Positions 26,436 to 34,956 of a stretch of DNA of 64,000 bases are shown here, one piece after another (the first letter of the stretch is position 1; the number at the start of each line of letters is the position of its first letter). The stretch lies in NCBI GenBank assembly GCA_045599035.1, contig JAZRVI010000037.1, positions 48,698-112,697 on the forward strand. Direction: 5' to 3'. Position numbers and translations under genes: made by a program. The notes beneath the pieces were generated by a model. The model searched no databases, was not told the origin of the DNA, and saw nothing but the letters and a program-made list of their open reading frames with translations. This DNA is from CATZDY01 sp045599035 (GTDB lineage Bacteria; Bacillota; Desulfotomaculia; Desulfotomaculales; Desulfocucumaceae).

Positions 26436-27406
26436 TACTCCCAGTAATTTAAGCCGACATTGCGTCTGGCTTTGTCCAAATAATAGGCGGCAGTCTGCCG
26501 GGCTTTTTCTGCTCCCTTACGCATGACTTCCACTATATAATCTTTATTTTGAGCCAATTCCTGGCGTTTTTGCCGATAGGGGGCGAAATGCTCCCAGATA
26601 ACCCCAAAGAGTTCTTTTTTCATATCTCCATAGCGTAAGCCCGGAGTTAAGAAGCGTTCTTTTAATTCGGCCTTGCCTTCGGCATCCAAAAACAGGGAGT
26701 AAAGGTCAAATAAAATATTGCCTTCAATGGGTTTGGGTTCGTCCACCGGGGTGGAATCGGTCTTAATGCCCATAATTTTCTTTTTCAAAACCTTTTCTTC
26801 TTCAAAAATTTCAATGGTATTGCCATAGGATTTGGACATTTTTTGGCCGTCCAGACCGGGCAGCATGGCCGAATCCTTTTCAATATCGGCTTCCGGAATC
26901 ACAAAGGTTTCCCCATAGGTAAAATTAAAGCGTTCCCCAATATCTCTGGTTACTTCCAAATGCTGCTTCTGATCCTTGCCCACCGGAACCCTTTCGCCTC
27001 CATAAAGCAAAATATCCGCCGCCATTAAGACCGGGTAGGAAAACAAACCATGACTGGCCGGCAATCCCTTGGCCAGCTTATCCTTATAAGAATGACAGCG
27101 TTCCAAAAGCCCCAGACCGGTAATATTGGACAAAAGCCAGGTTAACTCGGTGACCTCCGGGACATCGCCCTGCACCCAAAAGACCGATTTGTCCGGATCC
27201 AGACCCAAAGCCAAAAAGTCACAGGCTGCATTAAAGGTATCTTTTTTCAGCTTTTCCCGATCAAAAACCGAGGTCAAAGCATGATAGTTGACCAAAAAGC
27301 AATAGAGTTCATGCTCCTCCTGATATTTGATCATTCTTTCCATCATGCCAAAATAATTGCCCAGGTGCAAAGCCCCAGAGGGCTGAATCCCTGATAAAAT
27401 CCGCAT
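26435..27406 (-). CDS. trpS: Tryptophanyl-tRNA synthetase
   Basis: 323 residues, class I synthetase. GIQPSGALHLGNYFG carries the HIGH-equivalent HLGN, and GQKMSKSYGN is KMSKS. ATG 27406 is chosen because AAGGAAG lies 8 bp upstream and GTG 27415 overlaps it. No T-box leader is seen; it follows the azoreductase-like gene closely, so it is probably co-transcribed. Confidence 0.96.
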   Translation of the reverse strand: MRILSGIQPSGALHLGNYFGMMERMIKYQEEHELYCFLVNYHALTSVFDREKLKKDTFNAACDFLALGLDPDKSVFWVQGDVPEVTELTWLLSNITGLGLLERCHSYKDKLAKGLPASHGLFSYPVLMAADILLYGGERVPVGKDQKQHLEVTRDIGERFNFTYGETFVIPEADIEKDSAMLPGLDGQKMSKSYGNTIEIFEEEKVLKKKIMGIKTDSTPVDEPKPIEGNILFDLYSLFLDAEGKAELKERFLTPGLRYGDMKKELFGVIWEHFAPYRQKRQELAQNKDYIVEVMRKGAEKARQTAAYYLDKARRNVGLNYWE

Positions 27407-27419
27407 AATAGCCACTTCC

Positions 27420-27968
27420 TTATTTTATATATTTCAAAATTGCCTGCTGCAAAATTGTTTCCGGGTCATTGCCCCAAATGTCCAGACCTTCCGCTCCTGC
27501 AAATTCGGTTTTGCTGATGCCCAGCATGGCAGCCAAAGCCTGAATATAGGTATAACCTAAATTAAACTCTCCAATATAACCGCCGCTGGTGGTTACATAA
27601 ATCAGCTTTTGAGCCTGACAAAGTCCAAGAGGTCTTCCTTCCTGGTCATACTTAAAGGTAATTCCATTAACCGTAATGGCTTCCAAATAGCATTTTAACA
27701 AGGCTGGAAAAGCCAAATCCCAATAGGGGGCGGCTATCACAATTAAATCGGCCTGGCTGAACTGGTGAGCATAACGAAAAAGCGGATCATCCAGACGGCC
27801 TTCATCCAAAAGCCGGTTGCGTTGCTCCAGACCAGCCGAATCCAAAGGCCGCAAGTTTTCTTGTTCCAGGACTACTTCGCTGAACTCATTTGGTAGAAAA
27901 ATTTGAGCCAAACGCCGAGTGCGGGATTTTTCCCGCCGGACGCAGGCGTTGACCAATAAAATCATCAA
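27420..27968 (-). CDS. Flavodoxin-fold NAD(P)H oxidoreductase, AzoR-like
   Basis: 182 residues. The APYWDLAFPALLKCYLEAI segment and YVTTSGG match the FMN-dependent NADH-azoreductase / quinone reductase family. Such enzymes perform two-electron reduction of quinones or azo dyes. The physiological substrate is unknown. It starts 11 bp after the M50 protease gene. Confidence 0.82.
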   Translation of the reverse strand: MMILLVNACVRREKSRTRRLAQIFLPNEFSEVVLEQENLRPLDSAGLEQRNRLLDEGRLDDPLFRYAHQFSQADLIVIAAPYWDLAFPALLKCYLEAITVNGITFKYDQEGRPLGLCQAQKLIYVTTSGGYIGEFNLGYTYIQALAAMLGISKTEFAGAEGLDIWGNDPETILQQAILKYIK

Positions 27969-27979
27969 AATTTTCCTCC

Positions 27980-28648
27980 TTATCTGCTTTGAGGAATTAT
28001 ATAATAGCCTTTAATAAAAACATCTGTAGGACTGAGCAGTCCATAAATGGGATAGGCGATCCATTGAATAATTATTCCAAAAATCCCTAAAATCATTAAA
28101 ACGATCAGGATTAAAAATCCATATCTTTCTAATTGCAGCATCCAGTTGGGATAGCCTGGTACTAAACCAAATAAAATCTTGGAGCCATCCAGCGGGGGAA
28201 TTGGAATCAGATTGAAAACGGCCAAAATTACATTAATTAAAACAAAATATTCCAAAAGCAGCAAAATAGCAGCTTGATTGTCATAAAGAAAAGGCTGGTT
28301 TTGCAGCAAGTGCAGCAGCAGACCAAAAATTATGGCCAAAAGCAAATTGGAAAGCGGCCCGGCCAGAGAAACCAAGATAATTCCCTTTTTGCGATCCCCT
28401 TTAAAATACATGGGGTTGATTGGAACCGGCTTGGCCCAGCCAAAATGGAAAAGCAGCAAAGCAATAAAACCAATGGGATCCAGGTGAGCTATGGGGTTGA
28501 GGGTCAGCCGCCCGGCACTTCTGGCCGTAGGATCGCCCAGCTTATAGGCTGCCCAGCCGTGGGCATATTCGTGAAAGGTCAACCCAATAATAATGGCCGG
28601 CAGGGAAATAATCATTGCCTGCCAATGAAGATTAGTCAGCCAATCCAT
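27980..28648 (-). CDS. Site-2 protease family (M50) membrane metalloprotease, YwhC-like
   Basis: 222 residues, mostly membrane. FHEYAHG is the HExxH zinc motif and LIPIPPLDGSKIL supplies the third ligand (NPxDG type). It lacks the PDZ domain of RseP and the CBS domain of SpoIVFB, so it matches the short YwhC-like group. The start overlaps the preceding DHH-CBS-CCA gene by 17 bp. The substrate is unknown; pro-sigma-K is encoded 2.7 kb upstream on the same strand, but a link is speculative. Confidence 0.87.
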   Translation of the reverse strand: MDWLTNLHWQAMIISLPAIIIGLTFHEYAHGWAAYKLGDPTARSAGRLTLNPIAHLDPIGFIALLLFHFGWAKPVPINPMYFKGDRKKGIILVSLAGPLSNLLLAIIFGLLLHLLQNQPFLYDNQAAILLLLEYFVLINVILAVFNLIPIPPLDGSKILFGLVPGYPNWMLQLERYGFLILIVLMILGIFGIIIQWIAYPIYGLLSPTDVFIKGYYIIPQSR

Positions 28649-31274
28649 CTTCTGGTTTCACTCCTTTTTCAATAAAAAATTTTCGAGCCAAAGCTTTTTC
28701 TTCTTCCAAATTATGCACCAGACCGCCCACCTTGGCCTGCCAGATATAATCTAAAGCCTGCTTATACAAAGGCCCCGGTTTAAAACCCATTTTTTGCAGA
28801 CCCTTGCCGTTCAGGGAAATTCGGGTATCCTGCAAGGCCAGCAACAGCTTTTGCAAATTTTCCTGAGCGGTCATGCCCGGCAGCAAAGCCAAAATTACCA
28901 CCCAGGCTTCCGGTACCAGAGCCAGCAGCTTTTTGGCCACTCCAACTGCATCCATATCCGGACGGGAAAGCTCGGCCAGAATTTCCGGCCAGATTTTGAT
29001 TAGCTGTTCTACTTTTTCCAAAGGCTTGTATCCCAGATAATAGTATTCAAAGATTTTTCTAGTAGTTTCCAGGGAAGATGTATGCAAAATTCCCATCCAG
29101 AAAATCAGCGAATAATCTTTAATTCCTTTAATGCCCCAGGTTTTCAGGCGTTCGCAATTATAATGCAGCATGGGCAGAACAGCCTGAACCTTTTGATAGT
29201 CTACCCCCGCAAATAATTGCGGCCAAAGCCCCAGTTCATTGATTCGTTCCAGCATTTTGGCGGCTTGGGCTTCTTCAAAAATATGATTTAATTCGCAGCG
29301 AATCCGGTCACAGGAAACATTGGCCAGAACTCTTTGTTCTACGGCTTCCTGCAACAGAGCCAGGGTTTGGGCTTCAATTTGAATTTGGTAACGCTGCTCA
29401 AAGCGGATGGCTCGCAGCATTCGGGTGGGATCCTCTACAAAGCTGAGATTATATAAAATTCGCACCAGACCTTCCTGCAAGTCCTTTTCCCCGCCAAAAT
29501 GGTCGATTAATTCCCCAAAGCGATCCGGATTCAGAGCAATGGCCATAGCATTAATGGTAAAATCCCGCCGATATAAATCCTGCCGCAGGGAGGAACTTTC
29601 CACCTGGGGCAAGGCGGCCGGATATTCATAAAACTCCACTCTGGCCGTGGCTACATCCACTTTCATGCCGCCGGGCAGGGAAATTTCTGCGGTGCGAAAA
29701 CGGGGATGAGCTTTGAGTCGGCCAAAAAGCTTTTCTGCCAATTTTTCGGCCAAAGCAATGCCGTCTCCTTCCACCACCAAATCCAAATCAACATTATCAT
29801 ATCCCAAAAGCAAATCCCGAACCAGACCTCCGGCTACATAAAGCTGATAACCCATTTCTACGGCCAGAAAACCGGCCTGACGAATTACATTTAAAGCTGT
29901 CCGGCTTAAGCCCCGCTGAATGGCGTTGGCCAAATTATCTTCCGGTTCGTTGCTGGCTTCCGAATAGATTTTCTGATATTTGCTGTCATAATCTCCATGC
30001 AGGGTTTTCAGAACATCGGTGCGGGAAACCAGGCCGATGAGCAAGCCGTTTTCTACCACCGGAACCCGGCCAATATCATGAGCAATCATCAGCTCCCGAA
30101 CCTCGGAAACTGGAATTTGAGGCTCTACTGTAATAACCTTGACATTCATAAACCCTTTGACCGGAGCATGAGAAAGCCCATGCTGGGTGGCTTTTTCCAC
30201 ATCCCGGCGAGAAATAATGCCTACTACTCGATTGCCTTCGACCACTGGTACACCGCTGTGGCCATAACGGAGCATCACATGACCCACTTCGGCCATGGAC
30301 ATTTCCCGGTGTACGGTTTTAACCGGGCTGGACATAATATCCGCTGCTGAAAGGGGAGGCCGGACAAACTTTTGAATATTTTCCTGCAATTTGACCATAA
30401 CTTCGGCCATGTCCATATTTTTAATGGAAGCTGAAGCAGCGGCACTGTGCCCCCCTCCGCCAAAGTCCCGGATAATTTCCACCACATTAACCTGAGCTAT
30501 GGCAGAACGGGCAACTATATGCACTCGTTCCGCCATTTTTACTACAATAAAAGCTGCTTCCGGCTTTTCTATTTCCACAATGACATGGGTAAGCATGGCC
30601 AAACCAACGATAAATTCCGGGTATGTGGCCTGAGCCACCAAAACCCGCACTCCATTCACCTGCTTTTTTTCTGCTGAAAGCAACAGATCCTTGAGCAGCT
30701 TTTTTTGTTCCTCGCTTAAAGGTCGATCCAGAAATTCGGAAAGCACGGCCAGTTTTGCTCCTCTTTTCAGAAGGAAGGCCAAAGCCAGGGCATCCCGGGA
30801 GGTGGTGCTGGGATAAACCAAAGAGCCGGTATCGGCATAAATTCCCAAAGCCATAATGGTAGCTTCCAAAGAGGAAACCGGAATGTTTTTTGCCTGGATA
30901 ATTTCAATTAACAGGGTAACAGCGGCTCCAACTGTTTCTACTACTTCCACAGAACCATGCACATCCCCTTCTCCCCAGGGATGATGGTCATAAAGGTGAA
31001 TATCTATGTTATCCCAGTCTAAAAAATCTCCAATTTGATTGACCCGTTGAGGATCTTTGGTATCTACCAAAATCAATCGGGTGATATTTTGCTTGCGTAA
31101 ATCCCGAATGGTTTTGATGGGAAAAGCGTCCTTGTGTAAGGAAATAACTTCCTTGACGCTGGGAGAAAGCTTTTGAGGCAAAATCATCACTGCTTGGGGA
31201 TAGATTTTATGGGCAGCGATCATGGAAGCCAAAGCATCCAGGTCGGCATTGTTGTGAGCTGTGATTATTTCCAT
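28632..31274 (-). CDS. DHH phosphoesterase / CBS pair / CCA-type nucleotidyltransferase fusion
   Basis: 880 residues in three parts. DHH phosphoesterase (1-310): NADLDA, VDTKDPQ, YDHHPWGEGD and DHHA1 GGGGHSAAAS. Two CBS domains (about 315-430). A class II nucleotidyltransferase (about 460-880) with AGGLVRDLLLGYDNVDLDLV (GG...RD..DxD) and an RRDFTINAMA motif. The last part is related to CCA-adding enzyme or poly(A) polymerase. The full fusion occurs in some Clostridia and Deltaproteobacteria, and its RNA substrate is not settled. CBS domains suggest regulation by an adenine nucleotide. Confidence 0.9.
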   Translation of the reverse strand: MEIITAHNNADLDALASMIAAHKIYPQAVMILPQKLSPSVKEVISLHKDAFPIKTIRDLRKQNITRLILVDTKDPQRVNQIGDFLDWDNIDIHLYDHHPWGEGDVHGSVEVVETVGAAVTLLIEIIQAKNIPVSSLEATIMALGIYADTGSLVYPSTTSRDALALAFLLKRGAKLAVLSEFLDRPLSEEQKKLLKDLLLSAEKKQVNGVRVLVAQATYPEFIVGLAMLTHVIVEIEKPEAAFIVVKMAERVHIVARSAIAQVNVVEIIRDFGGGGHSAAASASIKNMDMAEVMVKLQENIQKFVRPPLSAADIMSSPVKTVHREMSMAEVGHVMLRYGHSGVPVVEGNRVVGIISRRDVEKATQHGLSHAPVKGFMNVKVITVEPQIPVSEVRELMIAHDIGRVPVVENGLLIGLVSRTDVLKTLHGDYDSKYQKIYSEASNEPEDNLANAIQRGLSRTALNVIRQAGFLAVEMGYQLYVAGGLVRDLLLGYDNVDLDLVVEGDGIALAEKLAEKLFGRLKAHPRFRTAEISLPGGMKVDVATARVEFYEYPAALPQVESSSLRQDLYRRDFTINAMAIALNPDRFGELIDHFGGEKDLQEGLVRILYNLSFVEDPTRMLRAIRFEQRYQIQIEAQTLALLQEAVEQRVLANVSCDRIRCELNHIFEEAQAAKMLERINELGLWPQLFAGVDYQKVQAVLPMLHYNCERLKTWGIKGIKDYSLIFWMGILHTSSLETTRKIFEYYYLGYKPLEKVEQLIKIWPEILAELSRPDMDAVGVAKKLLALVPEAWVVILALLPGMTAQENLQKLLLALQDTRISLNGKGLQKMGFKPGPLYKQALDYIWQAKVGGLVHNLEEEKALARKFFIEKGVKPEDGLAD

Positions 31275-31373
31275 TGCTGATCCTCTTTCTTATAAATTAA
31301 TCTGGATCCATTGTACCTTAAAAAAGCCCTTCTGACCAGAACTTTGAGCTTTGCGGGAAAAATTTGCCTGACA

Positions 31374-32033
31374 TTAAAAGGGGATCAAGATTTCTCCCAA
31401 ACGCTGCAAGGCTCTTTTTTCAATGCGGCTGACATAGGATCGGGAAAGCTGCAAAACAGCTGCTACTTCCTTTTGGCTGTGTTTTTTTTGTCCGGACAGG
31501 CCATAACGCAGGTTTAAAACCAATTGATCTCTGTCCTCCAGCTTTTGAAGGGCTTCAAACAAGCGTTGATTTTCCCAATTCAGTTCGGCCTGTTCGGAAA
31601 CCAGATTTTCTGCCGGGCTTAATTTTTCCAAGAGGGTAATTTCATTGCCTTCTGCATCCTGTCCCACTGGCTCCTGCAAATAAACTTCGGCTTGCTGCCG
31701 CCGGTGTTTGCGTAAATACATAAGAATTTCATTCTCAATACATTTGGCTGCATAGGTGGCCAGGCGGACTTTTTGCCTGGGTTTAAAGGTATCCAGGCTT
31801 TTCAGCAGGCCAATGGAACCAACCGAAATTAAATCATCTGTTTTGTCTGGCGGCAAATGAAATTTGTGAACAATATGAGCCACCAGGCGTAAATTGTGCT
31901 CGGCCAGCCGGGAACGGGCAGCCAAATCCCCCTGCTGGAGCCGCTCCAGCAAGGCGTTTTCCTCTGCTTCGGTCAAAGGCTGGGGGAAGCTGGATAGATA
32001 GCCCAGCCAACCCCATAATAAAATTGACAGCAT
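31374..32033 (-). CDS. sigK: Sporulation sigma factor, pro-sigma-K
   Basis: 219 residues. A hydrophobic N-terminus (LSILLWGWLGYLSS) is followed by FPQPLTEAEE, matching the pro-sequence and mature start of SigK. Region 2 (EHNLRLVAHIVHKF, DLISVGSIGLLKSLDTF, LATYAAKCIENEILMYLR) and region 4 with ISRSYVSRIEKRAL-like residues follow. SigK drives late mother-cell genes. The gene is intact, with no skin-type interruption. The ATG lies after AGGAGGAGC. Confidence 0.92.
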   Translation of the reverse strand: MLSILLWGWLGYLSSFPQPLTEAEENALLERLQQGDLAARSRLAEHNLRLVAHIVHKFHLPPDKTDDLISVGSIGLLKSLDTFKPRQKVRLATYAAKCIENEILMYLRKHRRQQAEVYLQEPVGQDAEGNEITLLEKLSPAENLVSEQAELNWENQRLFEALQKLEDRDQLVLNLRYGLSGQKKHSQKEVAAVLQLSRSYVSRIEKRALQRLGEILIPF

Positions 32034-32365
32034 AAAGCTCCTCCTTCCAGGATTTTAGTTTAAGATATGACTGGAAGGGCCTGGAGGTTTGGCCGGATAA
32101 TTTTTCTTGACAGCAGCAAGTATGTAATTAGAATACTTTGAGAAAGTAAATGGAAGAAAATTTGCATTGTTGGCTGACGAGGGGTTCCAATGCCTGGATT
32201 CAAGAAGGTGAATTGTTCAGAAGAAATCTGTTCCTATTATTTGGCCTGTTATACTAAGGTTAGCTTTGGTTTTGAAATTTTCAGCTCTGAATCCAAACAA
32301 TAGTAAAGATTTTTTGCCGTTGCCCTTCTGGAATTGTGAGAATTTGCTTCTGTTTGGATCTTACC

Positions 32366-32395
32366 TTGACAGAAGCGGTCAAAATAAGGTACAAT
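32366..32395 (+). promoter_or_regulatory. Strong promoter upstream of rny
   Basis: TTGACA at 32366-32371 and TACAAT at 32390-32395 with an 18-bp spacer. An inverted repeat TACCTTGAC/GTCAaaatAAGGTA lies across the promoter and could be an operator. Confidence 0.75.
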
Positions 32396-32401
32396 TTATT
32401 T

Positions 32402-32547
32402 TGGTAGAAAAAGTCTTGAGATATACAGGAGGCTTAGGAGCTTATTGTAAAGCATCCAAATGAACTGGATATTAAACCTGATAAATCCAAAAGGGGCAAA
32501 ATCTGGGTAAATTATTTTCTACTGAGCCAAAAAGCTCGGTTTTTTTG
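32402..32547 (+). ncRNA. Candidate small RNA or rny leader bounded by promoter and terminator
   Basis: The promoter at 32366 should start transcription near 32402, and the terminator at 32522-32547 would end it after about 145 nt. AGGAGG at about 32429 is followed by a frame with no ATG, GTG or usable TTG start. The product may be an untranslated small RNA or a regulated leader of rny. No known RNA family recognised. Confidence 0.4.
32522..32547 (+). terminator. Terminator or attenuator upstream of rny
   Basis: CTGAGC-CAAAAA-GCTCGG followed by seven T residues, 42 bp before the rny start. Confidence 0.75.
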
Positions 32548-32589
32548 TTGGGCTTATTAATCCAAATTTAAAGGAAAGGCAGGGGATAA

Positions 32590-34143
32590 GTGTCAGTGTT
32601 GGTAGAATTTATTATAGCAGTCCTGGCTATTGTTGTTGGTCTGGGAGCTGGTTATTTAATCCGTAAGATTCTGGCGGAAAAAGAGATTGGATCAGCAGAA
32701 GCTCAGGCCGCCAAAATTCTGGAAGAAAGCCGGATTCAGGCGGAAGCCAGAGCCGAAGCAAAAAAACGGGAAGTTATTCTGGAAGCAAAGGAAGAAGTTT
32801 TGAAATTTCGGAATGAGGCCGAAAAGGAAAATAAAGAACGCCGCAATGAACTGCAAAGATCCGAACGGCGTTTGATTCAAAAAGAAGAAGCTTTGGACAA
32901 AAAGCTGAATGCTTTGGAACGCAAGGAAGAACAGCTCGGTCAAAAAGAAGCTGAGGTAGACAAAACCAGAGAAAAGTTAAATGGCATGATTACCATGCAA
33001 ATGCAGGAACTGGAAAGGATCTCTGAATTAACTCAGGAAGAAGCAAAAACAATTTTATTGGCTGGTGTTGAAAAGGAAGTTCAACACGAGGCAACTAAAT
33101 TAATTAAAACTATAGAGGAATCAGCCAAAGAAGAAGGGGAAAAACGAGCCAGAGAAATTATCTCTTTGGCCATTCAGCGTTGTGCCGCCGATCATGTGGC
33201 TGAAACCACCGTAGCGGTTATTCCCCTGCCCAGCGATGAAATGAAAGGACGCATTATTGGCCGGGAAGGTCGGAATATTCGAGCCTTTGAAACTCTGACC
33301 GGAATTGACCTGATTATTGATGATACTCCGGAAGCAGTTATTCTGTCCGGATTTGACCCGATTCGGCGGGAAATTGCCCGAATGGCTTTGGAAAAATTAA
33401 TTGTGGATGGCCGGATTCATCCGGCCCGCATTGAAGAAATGGTCGAAAAGTCCAAGCGGGATCTGCACTTGCAGCTCAAGGAGGCTGGGGAGCAGGCTAC
33501 TTTTGATACCGGAATCCATGGACTGCATCCGGAATTAATTAATCTTTTGGGGCGTTTGAAATATCGTACCAGCTATGGCCAGAATGTTTTGAAGCATTCC
33601 ATCGAAGTGGCTCACCTGGCTGGTTTGATGGCTGCCGAATTGGGAGCCGATGTCCAGCAGGCCAAACGAGCCGGACTTTTGCACGATATAGGCAAAGCGG
33701 TGGATCATGAAATGGAAGGCCCTCATGTGGCTATTGGGGTGGAGCTTGCCAAAAAATATCGGGAAAGTGCGGCCATTCAGCACGCTATTGCTGCCCATCA
33801 TGGGGACGAAGAGCCTCATACCATTGTAGCTGTTCTGGTTCAGGCCGCAGACGCTGTTTCGGCAGCTCGTCCGGGAGCCAGAAGGGAAACTCTGGAAAAC
33901 TATATTAAGCGTTTGCAAAAGTTGGAAGAAATTGCCTGTGCTTTTGATGGGGTGGAAAAATCCTATGCCATTCAAGCCGGGCGGGAAATTAGGATTATGG
34001 TCAAACCGGAAAAGATTGACGATTTGGGAGCAGTCAGACTGGTTCGGGAAATTGCCCGGCGGATTGAAAATGAATTGGAATATCCGGGGCAAATCAAAGT
34101 AATTATTATTCGGGAAACCCGGGTAGTCGAATTTGCCAAATAA
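32590..34143 (+). CDS. rny: Ribonuclease Y
   Basis: 517 residues. An N-terminal membrane helix (FIIAVLAIVVGLGAGYLI), a long charged coiled coil (about 30-200), a KH domain (MKGRIIGREGRNIRAFETLTG) and an HD domain (LLHDIGKAVDHE) follow in order. It initiates mRNA decay at the membrane. GTG 32590 is the start. A terminator follows. Confidence 0.97.
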   Translation: MSVLVEFIIAVLAIVVGLGAGYLIRKILAEKEIGSAEAQAAKILEESRIQAEARAEAKKREVILEAKEEVLKFRNEAEKENKERRNELQRSERRLIQKEEALDKKLNALERKEEQLGQKEAEVDKTREKLNGMITMQMQELERISELTQEEAKTILLAGVEKEVQHEATKLIKTIEESAKEEGEKRAREIISLAIQRCAADHVAETTVAVIPLPSDEMKGRIIGREGRNIRAFETLTGIDLIIDDTPEAVILSGFDPIRREIARMALEKLIVDGRIHPARIEEMVEKSKRDLHLQLKEAGEQATFDTGIHGLHPELINLLGRLKYRTSYGQNVLKHSIEVAHLAGLMAAELGADVQQAKRAGLLHDIGKAVDHEMEGPHVAIGVELAKKYRESAAIQHAIAAHHGDEEPHTIVAVLVQAADAVSAARPGARRETLENYIKRLQKLEEIACAFDGVEKSYAIQAGREIRIMVKPEKIDDLGAVRLVREIARRIENELEYPGQIKVIIIRETRVVEFAK

Positions 34144-34148
34144 ATGCC

Positions 34149-34184
34149 AAAAAGCGAACCTGAACCAGAAAAGGTTCGCTTTTT
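34149..34184 (+). terminator. Terminator after rny
   Basis: AAAAAGCGAACC pairs with GGTTCGCTTTTT around TGAACCAGAAAA. Confidence 0.85.
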
Positions 34185-34285
34185 ATGATTAAACAAAATA
34201 TTTTTTGATCTTTAGAGCAGGATTCATCAGAAAAAAAACGAAAGTATTTTAAAATAAAATCGTTGAAGAAAAGAAGGTGCCGGTT

Positions 34286-34816
34286 TTGCGGGTTCAATAT
34301 AAAGGAAAAGAAAATATTACCGATGGAGTGGGACTTCTGATTTCGATTTTGCTGCGTTATCCAGAAGTTTCTGTGGTTCGCTATGAATTGGAACATAATA
34401 CCTTGGTTTTCAGTTTTATTTTTGCGAAAAGTTTGGAAAAGGAACAATTGGCAGAAATTAAAGCCCAGCTCTTGGAAGCTATTGAAACCTGGCATTACCT
34501 GGAAAAACATCAGGCCAGAATTTTGGAAATTACTTCGGAAGAAACCAGCCAGTTGGAAGCCAATCAACTGACCAAAATTGAGTTGCAGCGGGATATGGAC
34601 AGCTTTGCTCTGGAAGAAGTATCCTTGCTGGTTAATTTAATAAATTCCCTGGGCTTGCCTCTGTTAACTGAAGAAGCTGAAGCTTTTTTGGAGGAAGATT
34701 TGGTTTTGCAGGAGGAGGTTATCCGGCACTTGTTGGATAATGTCAAAAGTTGTGATTGTGAAAAAGACCTGTTTGCTTTTCGGGAAGAAGGAAGGGTTTT
34801 GGTGTTTAATCATTAA
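34286..34816 (+). CDS. Conserved-looking protein of unknown function between rny and ymdB
   Basis: About 176 residues, acidic, predicted alpha/beta in the N-terminal half (LRVQYKGKENITDGVGLLIS) and helical in the rest. There is no signal peptide, membrane segment or recognised motif. Four Cys are absent except CDC near the end (KSCDCEKD). TTG 34286 gives a better spacing to GAAGGTG than GTG 34277. Base composition and codon use match the neighbours, so it is probably a native gene. I do not recognise it. Confidence 0.65.
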   Translation: MRVQYKGKENITDGVGLLISILLRYPEVSVVRYELEHNTLVFSFIFAKSLEKEQLAEIKAQLLEAIETWHYLEKHQARILEITSEETSQLEANQLTKIELQRDMDSFALEEVSLLVNLINSLGLPLLTEEAEAFLEEDLVLQEEVIRHLLDNVKSCDCEKDLFAFREEGRVLVFNH

Positions 34817-34956
34817 GTCGGAGGAACTGTCAACTGCCGCCTTTAGTCCCGACAGGTTTACCAGCCAAGGTGGCGTTGCATCGGCTGCTAATTTACTTTC
34901 ACCGCCTAAAGGCAGTAGGTGGGTTTTTGCACTCGGCAATCGAAAGGATTTAATTT
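34817..34956. other. Structured leader or decayed element end before ymdB
   Basis: AACTGCCGCCTTTAG near 34833 is complementary to CGCCTAAAGGCAGT near 34902. A smaller hairpin CACCGCC/GGCAGTAGGTG runs into GGGTTTTT. It could be a structured leader, a terminator for the upstream gene, or the relic of an IS605-type end, since similar words occur at 42484-42520. Confidence 0.35.

Larger units (their letters stand above)
32034..32589. other. Divergent intergenic region between sigK and rny
   Basis: 556 bp without a gene I can support. It must hold the sigK promoter (minus). On the plus strand it carries a near-consensus promoter at 32366-32395 and a terminator at 32522-32547, listed separately. 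A 65-codon frame at 32266-32463 has no ribosome binding site and spans the promoter, so it is not called. Confidence 0.6.

Noticed and set aside
27980..28648. Calling the M50 protease SpoIVFB
   Set aside because: It lacks the C-terminal CBS domain and SpoIVFA partner gene; the short YwhC-like group fits better.
32266..32463. A 65-codon open frame before rny
   Set aside because: It spans a consensus promoter and lacks a ribosome binding site.
34817..34956. A known riboswitch before ymdB
   Set aside because: The fold does not match any riboswitch core I can recall, and ymdB is not a typical target.
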